Source: Ureibacillus aquaedulcis (GTDB lineage: Bacteria > Bacillota > Bacilli > Bacillales_A > Planococcaceae). From it: a DNA stretch of 64,000 nt. The stretch lies in contig NZ_JAUHTQ010000006.1 of the NCBI RefSeq assembly GCF_030418165.1, positions 145,757 through 209,756 on the forward strand, read 5' to 3'. Made by a program: the position numbers and the translations under genes. Position 1 is the first letter of the stretch. Each line of letters starts with the position of its first letter. This document shows, one piece after another, positions 1 to 9,889 of this stretch. Under the pieces are notes generated by a model, which saw nothing but the letters and a program-made list of their open reading frames with translations, was not told the DNA's origin and did not search any database.

Positions 1-403
1 ACGCTACATAGTTTAATAGGCTCATCCCTAATGACATAATCACTGTACCAACTACTAGACCAAAGCTTAACCCTTTAATTGTAGGAAACTTTTTATAGAT
101 ATAGTAGACAGGTAGAATAAATAAGAGCCCTGTTGCGAAGTTTGCCATATGGCCAACCGGAATTCCTGTTGGCGTCCCTGAAAAAATCCAGTCCAAAATG
201 TTTTTGAACAATTCTACTAAAATACCAGCTACAGGTCCCATCGTGATTGTCGCAATCAATGCAGGTACATCACTGAAATCGATCTGTAAAAATACAGGGA
301 ACCCTGGAAGCGGAAAATTAATTAGCATCAACACGAATGAGATACTACTTAACATTGCGATTGTTACGAAAGAACGCAACTTTAGCTTTTGATTTACCAT
401 CAT
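1..403 (-). CDS. ribU: Riboflavin ECF transporter S component RibU (3' part cut off by window edge)
   Basis: This is the substrate-binding membrane subunit of the energy-coupling-factor transporter that imports riboflavin. Only the first 134 codons are visible; the frame stays open to base 1. The translation starts MMVNQKLKLR and shows several hydrophobic membrane segments, with the family-typical stretches FPVFLQIDFSDVP and MGPVAGILVELFKN. Two adjacent ATGs (403 and 400) follow an AGAGGAGAG ribosome site. The gene lies behind an FMN riboswitch, which fits RibU and argues against other S components. Full-length RibU is about 190 residues, so roughly a third is missing here. Confidence 0.93.
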   Translation of the reverse strand, partial: MMVNQKLKLRSFVTIAMLSSISFVLMLINFPLPGFPVFLQIDFSDVPALIATITMGPVAGILVELFKNILDWIFSGTPTGIPVGHMANFATGLLFILPVYYIYKKFPTIKGLSFGLVVGTVIMSLGMSLLNYVA

Positions 404-473
404 ACTCTCTCCTCTTTGCTGATTCAACTTAGCAAGAAGAAAGGACAGCCTTTCAATTATTCCTTTCGCTGCA

Positions 474-506
474 CAATAAAATCCCTTACGCTAATTTGCA
501 TAAGGG
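474..506 (-). terminator. Intrinsic terminator in the ribU leader
   Basis: A nine-base-pair stem (CCCTTATGC against GCGTAAGGG, loop AAATTA, one G-U pair) is followed by ATTTTATTGT on the minus strand. It sits between the FMN aptamer and ribU and is the likely expression platform, forming when FMN is bound. Confidence 0.75.
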
Positions 507-670
507 AGAACTCAGGCACATTGAAAACAGGAAAAATTGCACGTTAAATTGAGCATCGCTTCTGACTTTAAAAAACAGATACTCAAAAAATAGCAAATCA
601 AATACGAAATTTTCGCATTTGCATTACTTTTAACGTACAGTTTCCTTCGAATAACGAAAAGAGACCGTAC

Positions 671-840
671 CTTCACCTTCTCCCATCCAGACTATACTGT
701 CGGCTTTGGAATCTCACCAAATCCTGCTCTTAACAAGCTCGCGGGCTGAAGAAACCTTTATGCAAAGCCCTCCAAGTAAATGGTCGGAAATTGCGGCTTC
801 TATTACCGCCGGTCGGGAATTACACCCTGCCCCGAAGATG
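671..840 (-). ncRNA. FMN riboswitch (RFN element)
   Basis: Read on the minus strand, the conserved RFN blocks appear in order: CATCTTCGGGGCAGGGTG, then CCCGACCGGCGG, AGCCCGCGAG, GGTGAGATTCCAAAGCCGAC, and finally the ATAGTCTGGATGGGAGAAGG block. It controls ribU so that riboflavin uptake is shut off when FMN is plentiful. Confidence 0.97.
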
Positions 841-870
841 AATCAATATTTAATTTAGTGTTACAGCATT

Positions 871-899
871 ATTATATCTCGATTTTGAGATGATGTAAA
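871..899 (-). promoter_or_regulatory. SigA-type promoter of ribU
   Basis: TTTACA and TATAAT are separated by exactly 17 bases on the minus strand. Transcription would start about 25 bases before the riboswitch. Confidence 0.75.
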
Positions 900-948
900 G
901 ATGTAGTACTGGATAATCCCTACTCAACCGCTTGACATTTTTCGTTAA

Positions 949-2184
949 TTATTGAAATACAGTCCAATAGGGCACTTCATTTGCTCCAATTGGCTTAGGT
1001 AATGGAGACAAAAAATCGAATCCTTGCCATTCTGTTTGTACTACATTTTCAAATTGTACATTCATGCCAAAACTAGCACCTGTCAACAAGATCCCCTCAA
1101 TCATCTGCATTGCCTGCACTTGATCAAAACGATCCAAATCCACTTCTTCTGTAAATCGAACGGTTACAACCTGATTTTCTTCCGTTATCTCGAAATCTAT
1201 CCCCTCCAAGATAACAGATTGATAAATATCATTCGTTTCTTCTTTCATAGCAGCAATAGCTTCCTCTACCGTTGAAAATGCTTCCCTGAAATTTGGAACC
1301 AGATACGTTGAACCATCCGACTGTGTAAAGCTAAAGTAATTATATTGAGTCATTTCACTATTTAAACGAATAGGCTCACTCGGTTCCCCTACTTCACTAA
1401 ATAAAAAAGGAGAACCTTCTTCATTTAAGATTGCCGCCTCATCATATGAATTGCCGAAAGTATCAATCAATGAAGCGTAATACGTTGTCAGAGTTGCAGT
1501 CGCCATATCATATTGTTGATCGTTGGGTAAAGTATGGATAACTTGATCACCTGATTCCGTAATTTTCCCTGCATACGGATGATACTCCGCAAAACCTATC
1601 GCACTTTCATTAAATAGAGGTGCATAATGATTATAGAGTTCTACCCCTGTTGGCGCTGCATTGCCAAAATCCTGTTGAATGATATCATTTGGAATCAAAA
1701 CAGTTACAGGTAGGCTATCCGCAGCATCGCTAGCTAATCCAAGTTTGAAAACTGTATTCCCCTCGACTTCCTCAGGGTAAACAGCCGTACGAAGATCCCC
1801 GGTATCTGTATTCATGATACTCATCTCAGACTCTTCTGTTGTCGATTCCTTACTCTTCATTTCTTCTTGCAGATTGCTCGTATCACTTGATTCAGTTGTA
1901 ACTGCACTTTCCTCCGCAGTATCGAATAAAATATTGCGGTTCATAAGTGACGGTACAAGAATTGCGAGCAAAAATATGGCTGCTATTGAAACGGCAATTG
2001 GAACCCAATTGAATTTCTTCGGTTGATTAGTTTTTGAAGCATTCGAATCTAAAGGCTCATCATCAAAAAGACCGTCCTCTTTTAAACGCTTTAAAACGTC
2101 TTCTTTTGAACGTTGATCATGAATCTTTGGTACTTTTCCAAGTAAGTCTTCTATTTTGCCGTCTTCCCATTTATCATGATTCAT
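949..2184 (-). CDS. rsiX: Anti-sigma factor for SigX (RsiX-like)
   Basis: The protein has 411 residues. A cytoplasmic N-terminus (about 1-52) starts MNHDKWEDGKIEDLLGKVP, a single membrane segment covers about residues 54-76, and a long acidic, Ser/Thr-rich extracellular part follows. This layout fits an ECF anti-sigma factor. Its start codon overlaps the sigX stop (ATGA), so the two are translationally coupled, as expected for a sigma/anti-sigma pair. It is somewhat longer than B. subtilis RsiX. The assignment rests mainly on gene position and topology; sequence conservation in this family is weak. Confidence 0.85.
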   Translation of the reverse strand: MNHDKWEDGKIEDLLGKVPKIHDQRSKEDVLKRLKEDGLFDDEPLDSNASKTNQPKKFNWVPIAVSIAAIFLLAILVPSLMNRNILFDTAEESAVTTESSDTSNLQEEMKSKESTTEESEMSIMNTDTGDLRTAVYPEEVEGNTVFKLGLASDAADSLPVTVLIPNDIIQQDFGNAAPTGVELYNHYAPLFNESAIGFAEYHPYAGKITESGDQVIHTLPNDQQYDMATATLTTYYASLIDTFGNSYDEAAILNEEGSPFLFSEVGEPSEPIRLNSEMTQYNYFSFTQSDGSTYLVPNFREAFSTVEEAIAAMKEETNDIYQSVILEGIDFEITEENQVVTVRFTEEVDLDRFDQVQAMQMIEGILLTGASFGMNVQFENVVQTEWQGFDFLSPLPKPIGANEVPYWTVFQ

Positions 2185-2720
2185 CCGCGATTCGCCTCCT
2201 TTTCTTCGGTAGTAGTTGTTAATATTTCTCTTAGCTTATTGATTGCTCTATGCTGGGTTGTCTTGACCTTGCCTTCTGTCCAATTCAAGATTGCTGCTGT
2301 TTCAGCAATCGACAATTCCTGAAAATAACGCATAATAATGACCATTTTTTGATCACCTGTACATTTTTCGAGTGCCTCCAATAACTCACGCATCTCATCA
2401 TTCAACTCAGTTAGAAGATCTGGGGATTTCATAGGGGAAACAAGATTGTCCGTTTCCCAATTAAACGCATCGAAAGCATGTGAGGAACGTACCGCATTTT
2501 TTCTGAAATAATCGATTGCCACATTTTTGGCAATGGCAAATAGCCATGTTTTTTCAGTGCTTCTTCCCTGAAAACGCTCATAAGATTTTAAAACCCTTAC
2601 ATAAACCTCATGGGATAAGTCTTCGGCAACCGAACGATTCTTGACCATATAGATTAAAAATTGGAAAACATCCTGATGATATAAATCATACAAACGATGG
2701 AATATGGATTCTTTCACCAT
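2181..2720 (-). CDS. sigX: ECF RNA polymerase sigma factor SigX
   Basis: The product is a 179-residue group IV sigma factor. Region 2 contains DVFQFLIYMVKNRSVAEDL and the -10 recognition part EKTWLFAIAKNVAIDYFRK. Region 4 is near residues 115-165, with the helix-turn-helix LSIAETAAILNWTEGKVKTT. SigX governs cell-envelope modification and resistance to cationic peptides in B. subtilis. The ATG at 2720 is preferred over the one at 2756 because it follows GGGGGTGG and because an ECF promoter overlaps the upstream in-frame extension. The gene sits next to resDE and rsiX as in B. subtilis. Confidence 0.93.
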   Translation of the reverse strand: MVKESIFHRLYDLYHQDVFQFLIYMVKNRSVAEDLSHEVYVRVLKSYERFQGRSTEKTWLFAIAKNVAIDYFRKNAVRSSHAFDAFNWETDNLVSPMKSPDLLTELNDEMRELLEALEKCTGDQKMVIIMRYFQELSIAETAAILNWTEGKVKTTQHRAINKLREILTTTTEEKEANRG

Positions 2721-2744
2721 GCCACCCCCGTTCCTATAAAATTT

Positions 2745-2770
2745 GTCGTACTCCAAGGTAAAAAGTTTCA
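2745..2770 (-). promoter_or_regulatory. ECF-type promoter, probable SigX autoregulation
   Basis: TGAAAC (2770-2765) and CGAC (2748-2745) are separated by 16 bases on the minus strand. This matches the -35/-10 pattern of Bacillus ECF sigma factors. Its position just ahead of sigX-rsiX suggests that SigX drives its own operon. Confidence 0.75.
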
Positions 2771-2833
2771 GGAAAATGTCCTATATCCCACATGATATCC
2801 CCTTCACATTTCCGTTCCAGATCTGATTGCCTA

Positions 2834-2881
2834 TGAAAAAAAGGTATCCCCAAAGTCATATTCACATACTTTAGAGATACC
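2834..2881 (-). terminator. Terminator after resE
   Basis: A 14-base-pair stem (GGTATCTCTAAAGT with ACTTTGGGGATACC, two G-U pairs) is followed by TTTTTTT on the minus strand. It separates resDE from sigX-rsiX. Confidence 0.9.
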
Positions 2882-2979
2882 CTTATTTACAGCTTAGAGA
2901 GTATTGAATTAGCTGCATAAGTGTATTCGTCTTATTTCCCAAGAGCCCGTGCATTTAGCGGGCATACCAAACCTACTCT

Positions 2980-4755
2980 TTACAATGGCAGGTAGAAAGT
3001 AAAGGATGTTCCCTTACCCAGCTCACTATCCACACGGATATTTCCTTTATGGGCTTCAACGATATTTTTAGCTATGGCAAGCCCTAAGCCCGTGCCACCT
3101 TTAGAGCGTGTTCTCGCTTTATCCGCCTTATAAAAGCGCTCAAATACATATGGCAGATCCTCCTGCGGAATTCCTTCCCCTGTGTCTGAAACCTGTATTC
3201 TCGCATAGGACAGTTCCTGTTCTACGGAGACCGTTACACTGCCTTCAGTCGGTGTATGTCGTATTGCATTATCAATCAAGTTTGTAAGCACTTGTTCGAT
3301 TCGGTCCTCATCCAGACTGATCAGGACACTTTGAGCAAGACTTGTTTTAAATTGCAATTCGACTTTCTTCTCTTTCGCTACTTGGGTAAACTTCTGGGTA
3401 ATCCGCTCAACTACATCGACTACCTGAACTTCATCCTTATACAGCGTCGTATGGCCATTTTCCATACGGGCAAGATCAAGCAGATCGTTCACAAGGCGAC
3501 TCATCCGTTGAGACTCGTCATAAATGATCCGGGTAATTTCATTACGTTCTTCTTCATCGGAAACGACATCATCCAACAAGGCTTCCGAATATCCTTGCAG
3601 CATTGCAATAGGAGTACGAAGCTCGTGGGATACATTGGCGATAAAATCGGAACGTAATTTTTCCAGTCGTATTCGTTCTGTCATATCCCGAATGACAGCA
3701 ATGGCTCCACGAATGGATTGTTCGCTATTCTTCAACGGACTGATTGTAATGCGATAGTAGGAACCATTGATTTCAATGTCTTCTTCCAATTTATCCTCAA
3801 AACTTAAAACATGTTCCAGCATTTCAAAAACTTCCTGAGGAATCGGGCGCTCATTTTCACCTTTTTTGTTCATAAACCATTTCTGAAGCAATTTATCTGC
3901 TGGCGGGTTACTTAGAAGAATTGTTCGATCACTGTTAAATGTAATCACACTATCCGTCATGGATGTCAACACACTTGCCAATTGCTCTTTTTCTTGATTG
4001 ATGACTTCCAAATGATGCTTTAATTGCCGACCCATTTGGTTAAAAGCTACTGCTAATTGCCCAATTTCATCATTTTGTGTTGTTGGCAAGGTTTCATCGA
4101 ATTTACCTTTTGCCAGTTCAAAAGCATGTTCCCGCATTTTCCTAAGCGGCCATGTAATTCGTGAAGAAAGGAAAAATGCAAAAAATGTGGTTAGCACAAA
4201 GGCAATAAAGGCTGAAAGAAAGACAATTTTTGTTGTTTCCTGTGATGTTTTATGAAGTGCACTTGGGTTTTGATAGATAAAAATTGCCCCATGCAATTTG
4301 TCATCACTTTTTAATGGATAGCTTAATACAATGTAGGTTTCCATTTTGCCTTCTTCTATTTGTGAGGGCAAAATCATGCGATCCAGTATTGGTTCGGTAG
4401 ATTCAAAAATTTCATTAAAGTTTTTATTCTTTAAAATATCATTTTGAATTTCAATATTATTTAAACCCGTTTGAAAAGCAGATACGACTTCTTTTTCCTG
4501 CGAAACGATAAAAGCATTCGTATCTTCGGTAATCATTTCATTAATAATTTCATCCGTTAACTGTTCCAAATCGTAGTTATCAACAATACTTGCAATCGTC
4601 GAGGCAGTTTGTCTTAAGGAAATATCAGCTTGTTCCTGGTGGTAATCTTCTAAAAATTCCAGCATCAATACAGTAAAGACGAACAATACAAACGAAACGA
4701 GAAGCAATATGGTTAACCATAGCTTCCCGACAATACTGCTCCATATCCTATTCAT
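2980..4755 (-). CDS. resE: Sensor histidine kinase ResE
   Basis: This 591-residue membrane kinase is the partner of ResD in control of aerobic and anaerobic respiration genes. A membrane segment near residues 10-32 and another near 175-197 enclose an extracytoplasmic sensor. A HAMP linker follows ([18 protein letters not shown]), then a PAS domain (about 255-370), the HisKA phosphoacceptor [13 protein letters not shown] and the HATPase boxes [18 protein letters not shown] and GGTGLGLAI. Its start overlaps the end of resD by eight bases, so the two are co-translated. The domain order and length are those of ResE. Confidence 0.95.
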   Translation of the reverse strand: MNRIWSSIVGKLWLTILLLVSFVLFVFTVLMLEFLEDYHQEQADISLRQTASTIASIVDNYDLEQLTDEIINEMITEDTNAFIVSQEKEVVSAFQTGLNNIEIQNDILKNKNFNEIFESTEPILDRMILPSQIEEGKMETYIVLSYPLKSDDKLHGAIFIYQNPSALHKTSQETTKIVFLSAFIAFVLTTFFAFFLSSRITWPLRKMREHAFELAKGKFDETLPTTQNDEIGQLAVAFNQMGRQLKHHLEVINQEKEQLASVLTSMTDSVITFNSDRTILLSNPPADKLLQKWFMNKKGENERPIPQEVFEMLEHVLSFEDKLEEDIEINGSYYRITISPLKNSEQSIRGAIAVIRDMTERIRLEKLRSDFIANVSHELRTPIAMLQGYSEALLDDVVSDEEERNEITRIIYDESQRMSRLVNDLLDLARMENGHTTLYKDEVQVVDVVERITQKFTQVAKEKKVELQFKTSLAQSVLISLDEDRIEQVLTNLIDNAIRHTPTEGSVTVSVEQELSYARIQVSDTGEGIPQEDLPYVFERFYKADKARTRSKGGTGLGLAIAKNIVEAHKGNIRVDSELGKGTSFTFYLPL

Positions 4756-5464
4756 TCACAACCTCAAATTTATACCCTACGCCCCAAACAGTGACAATCA
4801 TTTTCGCAGCATCTTCCGATACACGATTTAGTTTTTCGCGCAGTCTTTTGACGTGTGTATCAACCGTACGCAAATCTCCGAAGAAATCATAATGCCATAC
4901 TTCTTTTAATAATTGCTCACGATCGAATACCTTATCCGGCGCTTTAGCCAAGAAATATAATAGCTCATATTCCTTTGGCGTTAAATTAACTTCTGTTCCA
5001 TCTGCTGATACTCTGTGTGCATCATGGTCAATCGTTAAATGTGGAAATACCACTAAATCTTTTGAAGTAGACGGAGTTGAAACGGGTGAAAATGCAGAAG
5101 AACGGCGTAAAATCGCTTTCACACGCAGTATTACTTCCCGAGGGCTAAATGGTTTTACTATATAATCATCAGCACCAAGTTCAAACCCTTGTACACGGTT
5201 TGCTTCCTCACCCTTCGCAGTCAATAATATGATTGGTGTTGTCTTGGTTTCACGGAGTTCCTCACAAACTTGCAGGCCATCTTTTTCCGGCATCATTATG
5301 TCTAAGAGAATACAATGGTAATCTTTTTCTAACGCCATTGCGAGAGCCATTTCACCATTTTCAGCTTCATCTACTTCATACCCTTCACGTTCAAGGTACA
5401 TTTTTAATAAGCGGCGAATACGGTCTTCATCATCTACTACTAATACAGATATATTTTCAGACAT
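4748..5464 (-). CDS. resD: Response regulator ResD (OmpR family)
   Basis: The product has 238 residues. The receiver domain (about 1-120) carries VVDDEDRIRR, the phosphorylated aspartate in ILLDIMMPEKDG, and the switch lysine in DDYIVKPFSPRE. A winged-helix OmpR-type DNA-binding domain (about 145-235) contains LTPKEYELLYFL and RTVDTHVKRLREKL. The ATG at 5464 follows GAGAGGGG at good distance, so the six upstream in-frame codons are discarded. ResD activates respiratory genes, including in B. subtilis the adjacent resABC. Confidence 0.95.
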   Translation of the reverse strand: MSENISVLVVDDEDRIRRLLKMYLEREGYEVDEAENGEMALAMALEKDYHCILLDIMMPEKDGLQVCEELRETKTTPIILLTAKGEEANRVQGFELGADDYIVKPFSPREVILRVKAILRRSSAFSPVSTPSTSKDLVVFPHLTIDHDAHRVSADGTEVNLTPKEYELLYFLAKAPDKVFDREQLLKEVWHYDFFGDLRTVDTHVKRLREKLNRVSEDAAKMIVTVWGVGYKFEVVNE

Positions 5465-5602
5465 AGGTTTTACCCCTCTCATTCTTTCTCTTTCCTATTG
5501 TACAATTTCATGTAATAAATTTAAAGGATATATTAGAAAACTTAGCGTGACGCAAGTTTTTGTCCATAAGCAAGGATATACCCGCGTCAAAGAGGAGTTC
5601 TT

Positions 5603-5641
5603 GCAAAAAGAAAGTTCTCCCCATTCACGGGAAGAACTTTC
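5603..5641 (-). terminator. Terminator between resC and resD
   Basis: The arms AAAGTTCTTCCC and GGGGAGAACTTT surround a GTGAAT loop and are followed by CTTTTTG on the minus strand. resABC and resDE are therefore at least partly separate transcription units. Confidence 0.85.
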
Positions 5642-5651
5642 GTCATTTCAT

Positions 5652-6842
5652 TTAAGCGGCATAAGAGTGTAAACCGGCAATTACCAAGTTAACAACAATC
5701 AGGTTAAAGAGGATAATTGCAAAGCCGACTACAGCAAGCCATGCAGATTTTTTGCCTTCCCAACCTTTTGATAAACGCAAATGTAAATATGCGGCATAGA
5801 ACAGCCATGTGATTAGAGCCCAAACCTCTTTTGGATCCCAGCCCCAATAACGGCCCCATGCTTCCTGTGCCCATATCATCGCGAATACAAGTGCCCCTAG
5901 CGTAAACACTGGAAACCCGATCAAGACAGAACGATAACCAACTTCATCCAATAAATTCAAGTTAACTTTTTGCACTAAAGGATGCAGCATAGTTAGAATC
6001 CTTCTGCGAGTAACTAATCGAACCAATAGATAGATGATGGAACCAAAAATAAATGACCAGAACACTGTTGTCAATTTTTGTGCATTGATTACTGCTGGCA
6101 TTTCAACTAAAGGATTCATAACCTTTTCAGTTAGCAGCGTATAGTCATTCATACCGAAGACAGCCGGCATATTATAAGTAATTTCTTGTTCTGCATCTTG
6201 TGTATCAATATAAGTAAAGCTTGCTTCATACCCCATACCTTTGAACACTACAGTTGCAAGCATGAATCCTATTACCAGGACACCAAAGTAAAGTACTGCT
6301 TCCATCCAGAAACGGCTTTTGGATTTGATTTTAGGATTGATGGATTTTAATAGATATAGTAACCCTGCTACAGCACTGATTGCCAAAATAGATTGTCCCA
6401 TTGCGGCTGTGATAACGTGAATTGTTAGCCAATGACTCTGAAGCGATGGAACAAGCGGGTCTACACTATTCGGGAACATTGCCGCATATCCTATGATTAA
6501 TAATGCAACCGGCAATGCTACAAGACCTAGTGCCGTTAGACGATACATATAGGAAATTAAGATAAATGCTGCAATGATAAACATACCAAATGCAGTGGTA
6601 AATTCGAACATATTACTTACTGGTGCATGTCCTTTATAGATCCAGCGGGTAATGAAGTAGCCAACATGTGCCGCGAATCCAATGATCGTCACTATTAAGG
6701 CCAATTTACCCCACTTTTCTGCACGGCTTGCCGCACCATCAGGTTTGGAACTTTTAATAGCTCCGCCATATAACAAGGTCCCGACCAAATATGCAATGAA
6801 CGCTGCATACAATAGGTTCCCACTTAAACTAATTAAACTCAT
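5652..6842 (-). CDS. resC: Cytochrome c biogenesis protein ResC (CcsA type)
   Basis: This 396-residue polytopic membrane protein of the System II cytochrome c maturation pathway handles and exports haem together with ResB. The tryptophan-rich WWD-type motif AWGRYWGWDPKEVWAL is present near residues 325-340. Conserved histidines appear in the segments LTIHVITAAMGQ and AYLHLRLSKG. It overlaps the resB stop by four bases (ATGA). Confidence 0.95.
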   Translation of the reverse strand: MSLISLSGNLLYAAFIAYLVGTLLYGGAIKSSKPDGAASRAEKWGKLALIVTIIGFAAHVGYFITRWIYKGHAPVSNMFEFTTAFGMFIIAAFILISYMYRLTALGLVALPVALLIIGYAAMFPNSVDPLVPSLQSHWLTIHVITAAMGQSILAISAVAGLLYLLKSINPKIKSKSRFWMEAVLYFGVLVIGFMLATVVFKGMGYEASFTYIDTQDAEQEITYNMPAVFGMNDYTLLTEKVMNPLVEMPAVINAQKLTTVFWSFIFGSIIYLLVRLVTRRRILTMLHPLVQKVNLNLLDEVGYRSVLIGFPVFTLGALVFAMIWAQEAWGRYWGWDPKEVWALITWLFYAAYLHLRLSKGWEGKKSAWLAVVGFAIILFNLIVVNLVIAGLHSYAA

Positions 6843-8494
6843 AAGGTGCTGTCACCTTCCTTTTCCTTTTCTGCGTCATCATTTTCAGACTGATCAATAT
6901 ATTTTGGAAGATGTGCGAATTCTGTTACTGCATCGATATCTTTCTTAATACCAAACCAATTCTTGTTTGTATGTGCAGCAAGACGAATCGATCCATCTTC
7001 TAATTGCTCTACCCATAAACGACGGTGATTCCAATAAGAACCAATTGCTACCCCTATCATGAAAATTGCGCCACCAATTGCAAGGAAAGGTATGGAACTG
7101 TCTTTGTGAACAGTCAAACCAGACATATTTCTTGTTTCAACACTATTGAATGCCATTTTGTATGCATTATCGCCATTTGGTTCAATTGTTTGCTGAATAG
7201 CCACAAAACTTACTTCACCCTCTGGTTTTTCCGGTGTTGTCATTTTAAAGATAAATGCTGGATTGTTCGGCGTTGGTGTTTTTGTTTGCGGTTCGCCATT
7301 CTCGAATCCGGAGAAGTCAGGATAGTAACCTAATAATTGAACTTTCGTTTGATCGTCGATTACATATTCATTTTGAGGATTAGTTAAGTCCACGCTTACC
7401 GCTCCCAAGGATTCACCTGTTTCCTTATTAGTCAGTTCAAAGTTCATGGCTTTAATTTCATTTAAACGGAAATCCATTTGATAGAATGAATAGCCATTGT
7501 GTTGCAGTGGGTGATTTACTCTTATCGAGTACTCTTTCACTAATTCTAGATCATCATCTTTGCCTGGTACCGCATCATCAGTTTGTTTATATAACTTAGC
7601 GTTAGTTTGATAGTTTTTAGCGACGACGTTTACCCCTTGAAGCTCTTGGTTTTCCGTCGCCTGATTATCATGCATTTCCAAGATGAATTTTTCATTCTCG
7701 ATAAAATAGCCTTCCATGCCCGGCACAGCACGCATCTCGCCTTCACGCACCCACATCGACTCATCGACATAGAATCCCGGAACAAGTCGGAGCATGACCG
7801 CAGCAAGGAAGATAATTAAACCAACGTGGTTTATGTATGGACCATATCGGGAAAAACGACCACGCTCAGCGAGGAGTGCATTACCATCACGGCGCACTTT
7901 ATATCTAAGTTTTTTCATTTTTTCTTCGACTAAGTTTAGCGTATTCGATGAATCGCCTTCTGTTATCGAACCTTCACCGATTATGCGTTGACGTTTCATA
8001 AAGCTTTCGTGACGTTTTACACGCTGGTTTTTTAGAGAACGGTGCAACGGAATTCCTCGGTCAATACTTGCAACGATAATTGAAATAGCCAGCATTCCTA
8101 CTAGTATCTGGAACCACCAAGAACTATATACATCGGAAAGCCCCAATTCATAATAGAGTTTTCCTAATGAGCCATATGTTTTTTCATAATAGGCAGCTTT
8201 TTCAGGTTCTGTCGAGACACTGATATAAAATTCTTGCGGGAAAATTGTTCCTATCGATGCCGCAATAAGATTTATGATAATTAATGAAATTCCTACCTTT
8301 ACACTCGAAAAGAAGTTCCATATCTTATCAACGATTGATTTATTGCGGGTTTTTGAACGAATCGCAGCACCGTCATATTTCATATCAACGATTTTGCTCA
8401 TCTTCGCTTCTTCTGTTAGTGGCCGACCACACTTACCGCAAAGTTTGGTACCTACTGGATTTTCATGACCACAAACACAAATAATTTTTTCCAT
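6839..8494 (-). CDS. resB: Cytochrome c biogenesis protein ResB (Ccs1 type)
   Basis: This is the 551-residue partner of ResC in System II cytochrome c maturation. It has three N-terminal membrane segments, a large extracytoplasmic domain and a last membrane segment near residues 465-485. The first 30 residues carry a zinc-ribbon-like pattern, CVCGHENPVG then CGKCG, also found in B. subtilis ResB. resA-resB-resC lie close together in this order, five bases between resA and resB and an overlap between resB and resC. Confidence 0.95.
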   Translation of the reverse strand: MEKIICVCGHENPVGTKLCGKCGRPLTEEAKMSKIVDMKYDGAAIRSKTRNKSIVDKIWNFFSSVKVGISLIIINLIAASIGTIFPQEFYISVSTEPEKAAYYEKTYGSLGKLYYELGLSDVYSSWWFQILVGMLAISIIVASIDRGIPLHRSLKNQRVKRHESFMKRQRIIGEGSITEGDSSNTLNLVEEKMKKLRYKVRRDGNALLAERGRFSRYGPYINHVGLIIFLAAVMLRLVPGFYVDESMWVREGEMRAVPGMEGYFIENEKFILEMHDNQATENQELQGVNVVAKNYQTNAKLYKQTDDAVPGKDDDLELVKEYSIRVNHPLQHNGYSFYQMDFRLNEIKAMNFELTNKETGESLGAVSVDLTNPQNEYVIDDQTKVQLLGYYPDFSGFENGEPQTKTPTPNNPAFIFKMTTPEKPEGEVSFVAIQQTIEPNGDNAYKMAFNSVETRNMSGLTVHKDSSIPFLAIGGAIFMIGVAIGSYWNHRRLWVEQLEDGSIRLAAHTNKNWFGIKKDIDAVTEFAHLPKYIDQSENDDAEKEKEGDSTL

Positions 8495-8499
8495 ATAAA

Positions 8500-9045
8500 T
8501 TACTCCTGTTCCGGCTTGATTGATTCCATATATGAGGCGATTTGTGCTTCGCTCATTTCACCAGTAATGATTTTTTCAACTCTACCTTCAGGATTGATTA
8601 AGATGGTTGTAGGCAGTGGATTGATATTATATGCCGTCATAACTACTTTTGTATCATCAATAACAGCAGGGAAGTGAACATCTAGACTTTCAAGGAATTT
8701 TTTCACTTCAAATTCTGTTTGGGCAATGTTAACGGTCAACACTTCAACACCTTGATCTTTATAAGTGGCATATTGACGGGACATTGCGGGCATCTCTTTT
8801 TTGCATGGTTCACACCAAGTACCCCAGAAATTCAAGAAAACTCCCTTGCCCTCATAATCGGAAAGGCGATGATTTAAACCGCTTTCATACAAATCCACTA
8901 GTTCAAAATCGGGTGCTTTGTCACCAACTTGCAAGACTTTAACCTTGTCGTTTGTCGCAGAAGAATAGACTGTATATACGATAGCTGCCAATAGTACAAC
9001 AAGAATAGCACCACGAGTTATTGAACGTTTCTTTTTTTTATCCAT
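8500..9045 (-). CDS. resA: Thiol-disulfide oxidoreductase ResA
   Basis: This is a membrane-anchored thioredoxin-like protein of 181 residues. It reduces apocytochrome c haem-binding cysteines outside the membrane. An N-terminal signal anchor (about 9-30) precedes the thioredoxin fold with active site WCEPCKKE, and the conserved cis-proline is in INPLPTTILI. The ATG at 9045 follows GGGAGGAAAC; the ten upstream in-frame codons lack a ribosome site. It is first gene of the resABC unit. Confidence 0.95.
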   Translation of the reverse strand: MDKKKKRSITRGAILVVLLAAIVYTVYSSATNDKVKVLQVGDKAPDFELVDLYESGLNHRLSDYEGKGVFLNFWGTWCEPCKKEMPAMSRQYATYKDQGVEVLTVNIAQTEFEVKKFLESLDVHFPAVIDDTKVVMTAYNINPLPTTILINPEGRVEKIITGEMSEAQIASYMESIKPEQE

Positions 9046-9083
9046 TTGTGTTTCCTCCCTGCGAAAACTATACAATCTTTTTT

Positions 9084-9092
9084 ATTATAGCA
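9084..9092 (-). promoter_or_regulatory. Extended -10 promoter of resA
   Basis: TGCTATAAT lies about 40 bases upstream of the resA start on the minus strand. No good -35 is found at 17 bases, as is usual for TGn-extended promoters. Confidence 0.5.
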
Positions 9093-9154
9093 AACTGAAA
9101 AAACTCAATTGCTAATTTTTTTGACTGATTTATGAACGTTTTCACGGATTTTAA

Positions 9155-9889
9155 TTATTCGATTTTTCCTGTATCGGCAAGTACACGAAGCAATTTCACT
9201 TCATGTTTAGTAAGCTCCCTGTATTCACCTGGCATCAAGCCACCCAAGTCAAGGAAAGCAAAGCGTTCACGTTTTAATTTTACAACTGGTGTCCCAATTG
9301 CTTCAAACATACGGCGCACCTGGCGATTTCTGCCTTCATGGATTGTAATCTCGCAGATGGCTTTCCCTGCTTTCTCGTCGAATGAAGTCATACTAACTTT
9401 GGCTGGTGCGGTTTTACCGTCCTCTAATTTAATTCCACGCTGCAGTTTTTTTAATCCATCAATTGTCGGTACACCTTTTACTCGAGCAATATAGGTTTTA
9501 TCAATTTTGAACTTAGGATGGGTCATTTGATAAGAAAATTCGCCGTCATTTGTTAATAACAATAAGCCGGATGTGTCATAATCCAATCGTCCAACAGGGA
9601 ATATGCGCTCTTGCACATGCTTTTTAAAAATATCCGTTACTGTTTTTCTTCCTTTGTCATCCGAAACGGCTGATATCACACCTCTTGGTTTATAGAGCAG
9701 GAAGTAAACTTTATCCTCTTTTTCAAGCTTGACCCCATTCACTTCAATCGTGTCTGAATTCGACACTTTCGTACCAAGCTCTTTGACCACTTTACCGTTT
9801 ACTTTTACTTTACCTTCTACAATCAGTTGTTCTGCTTTTCGCCTTGAAGCTACACCAGCATATGCAATTACTTTCTGTAATCTTTCCAT
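9155..9889 (-). CDS. rluB: 23S rRNA pseudouridine synthase RluB
   Basis: The product has 244 residues and isomerises uridine in the peptidyl-transferase region of 23S rRNA (position 2605 in E. coli numbering). An N-terminal S4 RNA-binding domain (AGVASRRKAEQLIVEGKV) precedes the RsuA-type catalytic domain, with the aspartate motif GRLDYDTSGLLLLTNDGE and the later signature HEGRNRQVRRMFEAIG. The start follows GGTGG. In B. subtilis spmA and spmB lie between this gene and dacB; here they do not. Confidence 0.95.
   Translation of the reverse strand: MERLQKVIAYAGVASRRKAEQLIVEGKVKVNGKVVKELGTKVSNSDTIEVNGVKLEKEDKVYFLLYKPRGVISAVSDDKGRKTVTDIFKKHVQERIFPVGRLDYDTSGLLLLTNDGEFSYQMTHPKFKIDKTYIARVKGVPTIDGLKKLQRGIKLEDGKTAPAKVSMTSFDEKAGKAICEITIHEGRNRQVRRMFEAIGTPVVKLKRERFAFLDLGGLMPGEYRELTKHEVKLLRVLADTGKIE

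Noticed and set aside
3256..3657. Plus-strand frame of 133 residues inside resE
   Set aside because: It is antisense to a conserved kinase domain and has no recognisable features.
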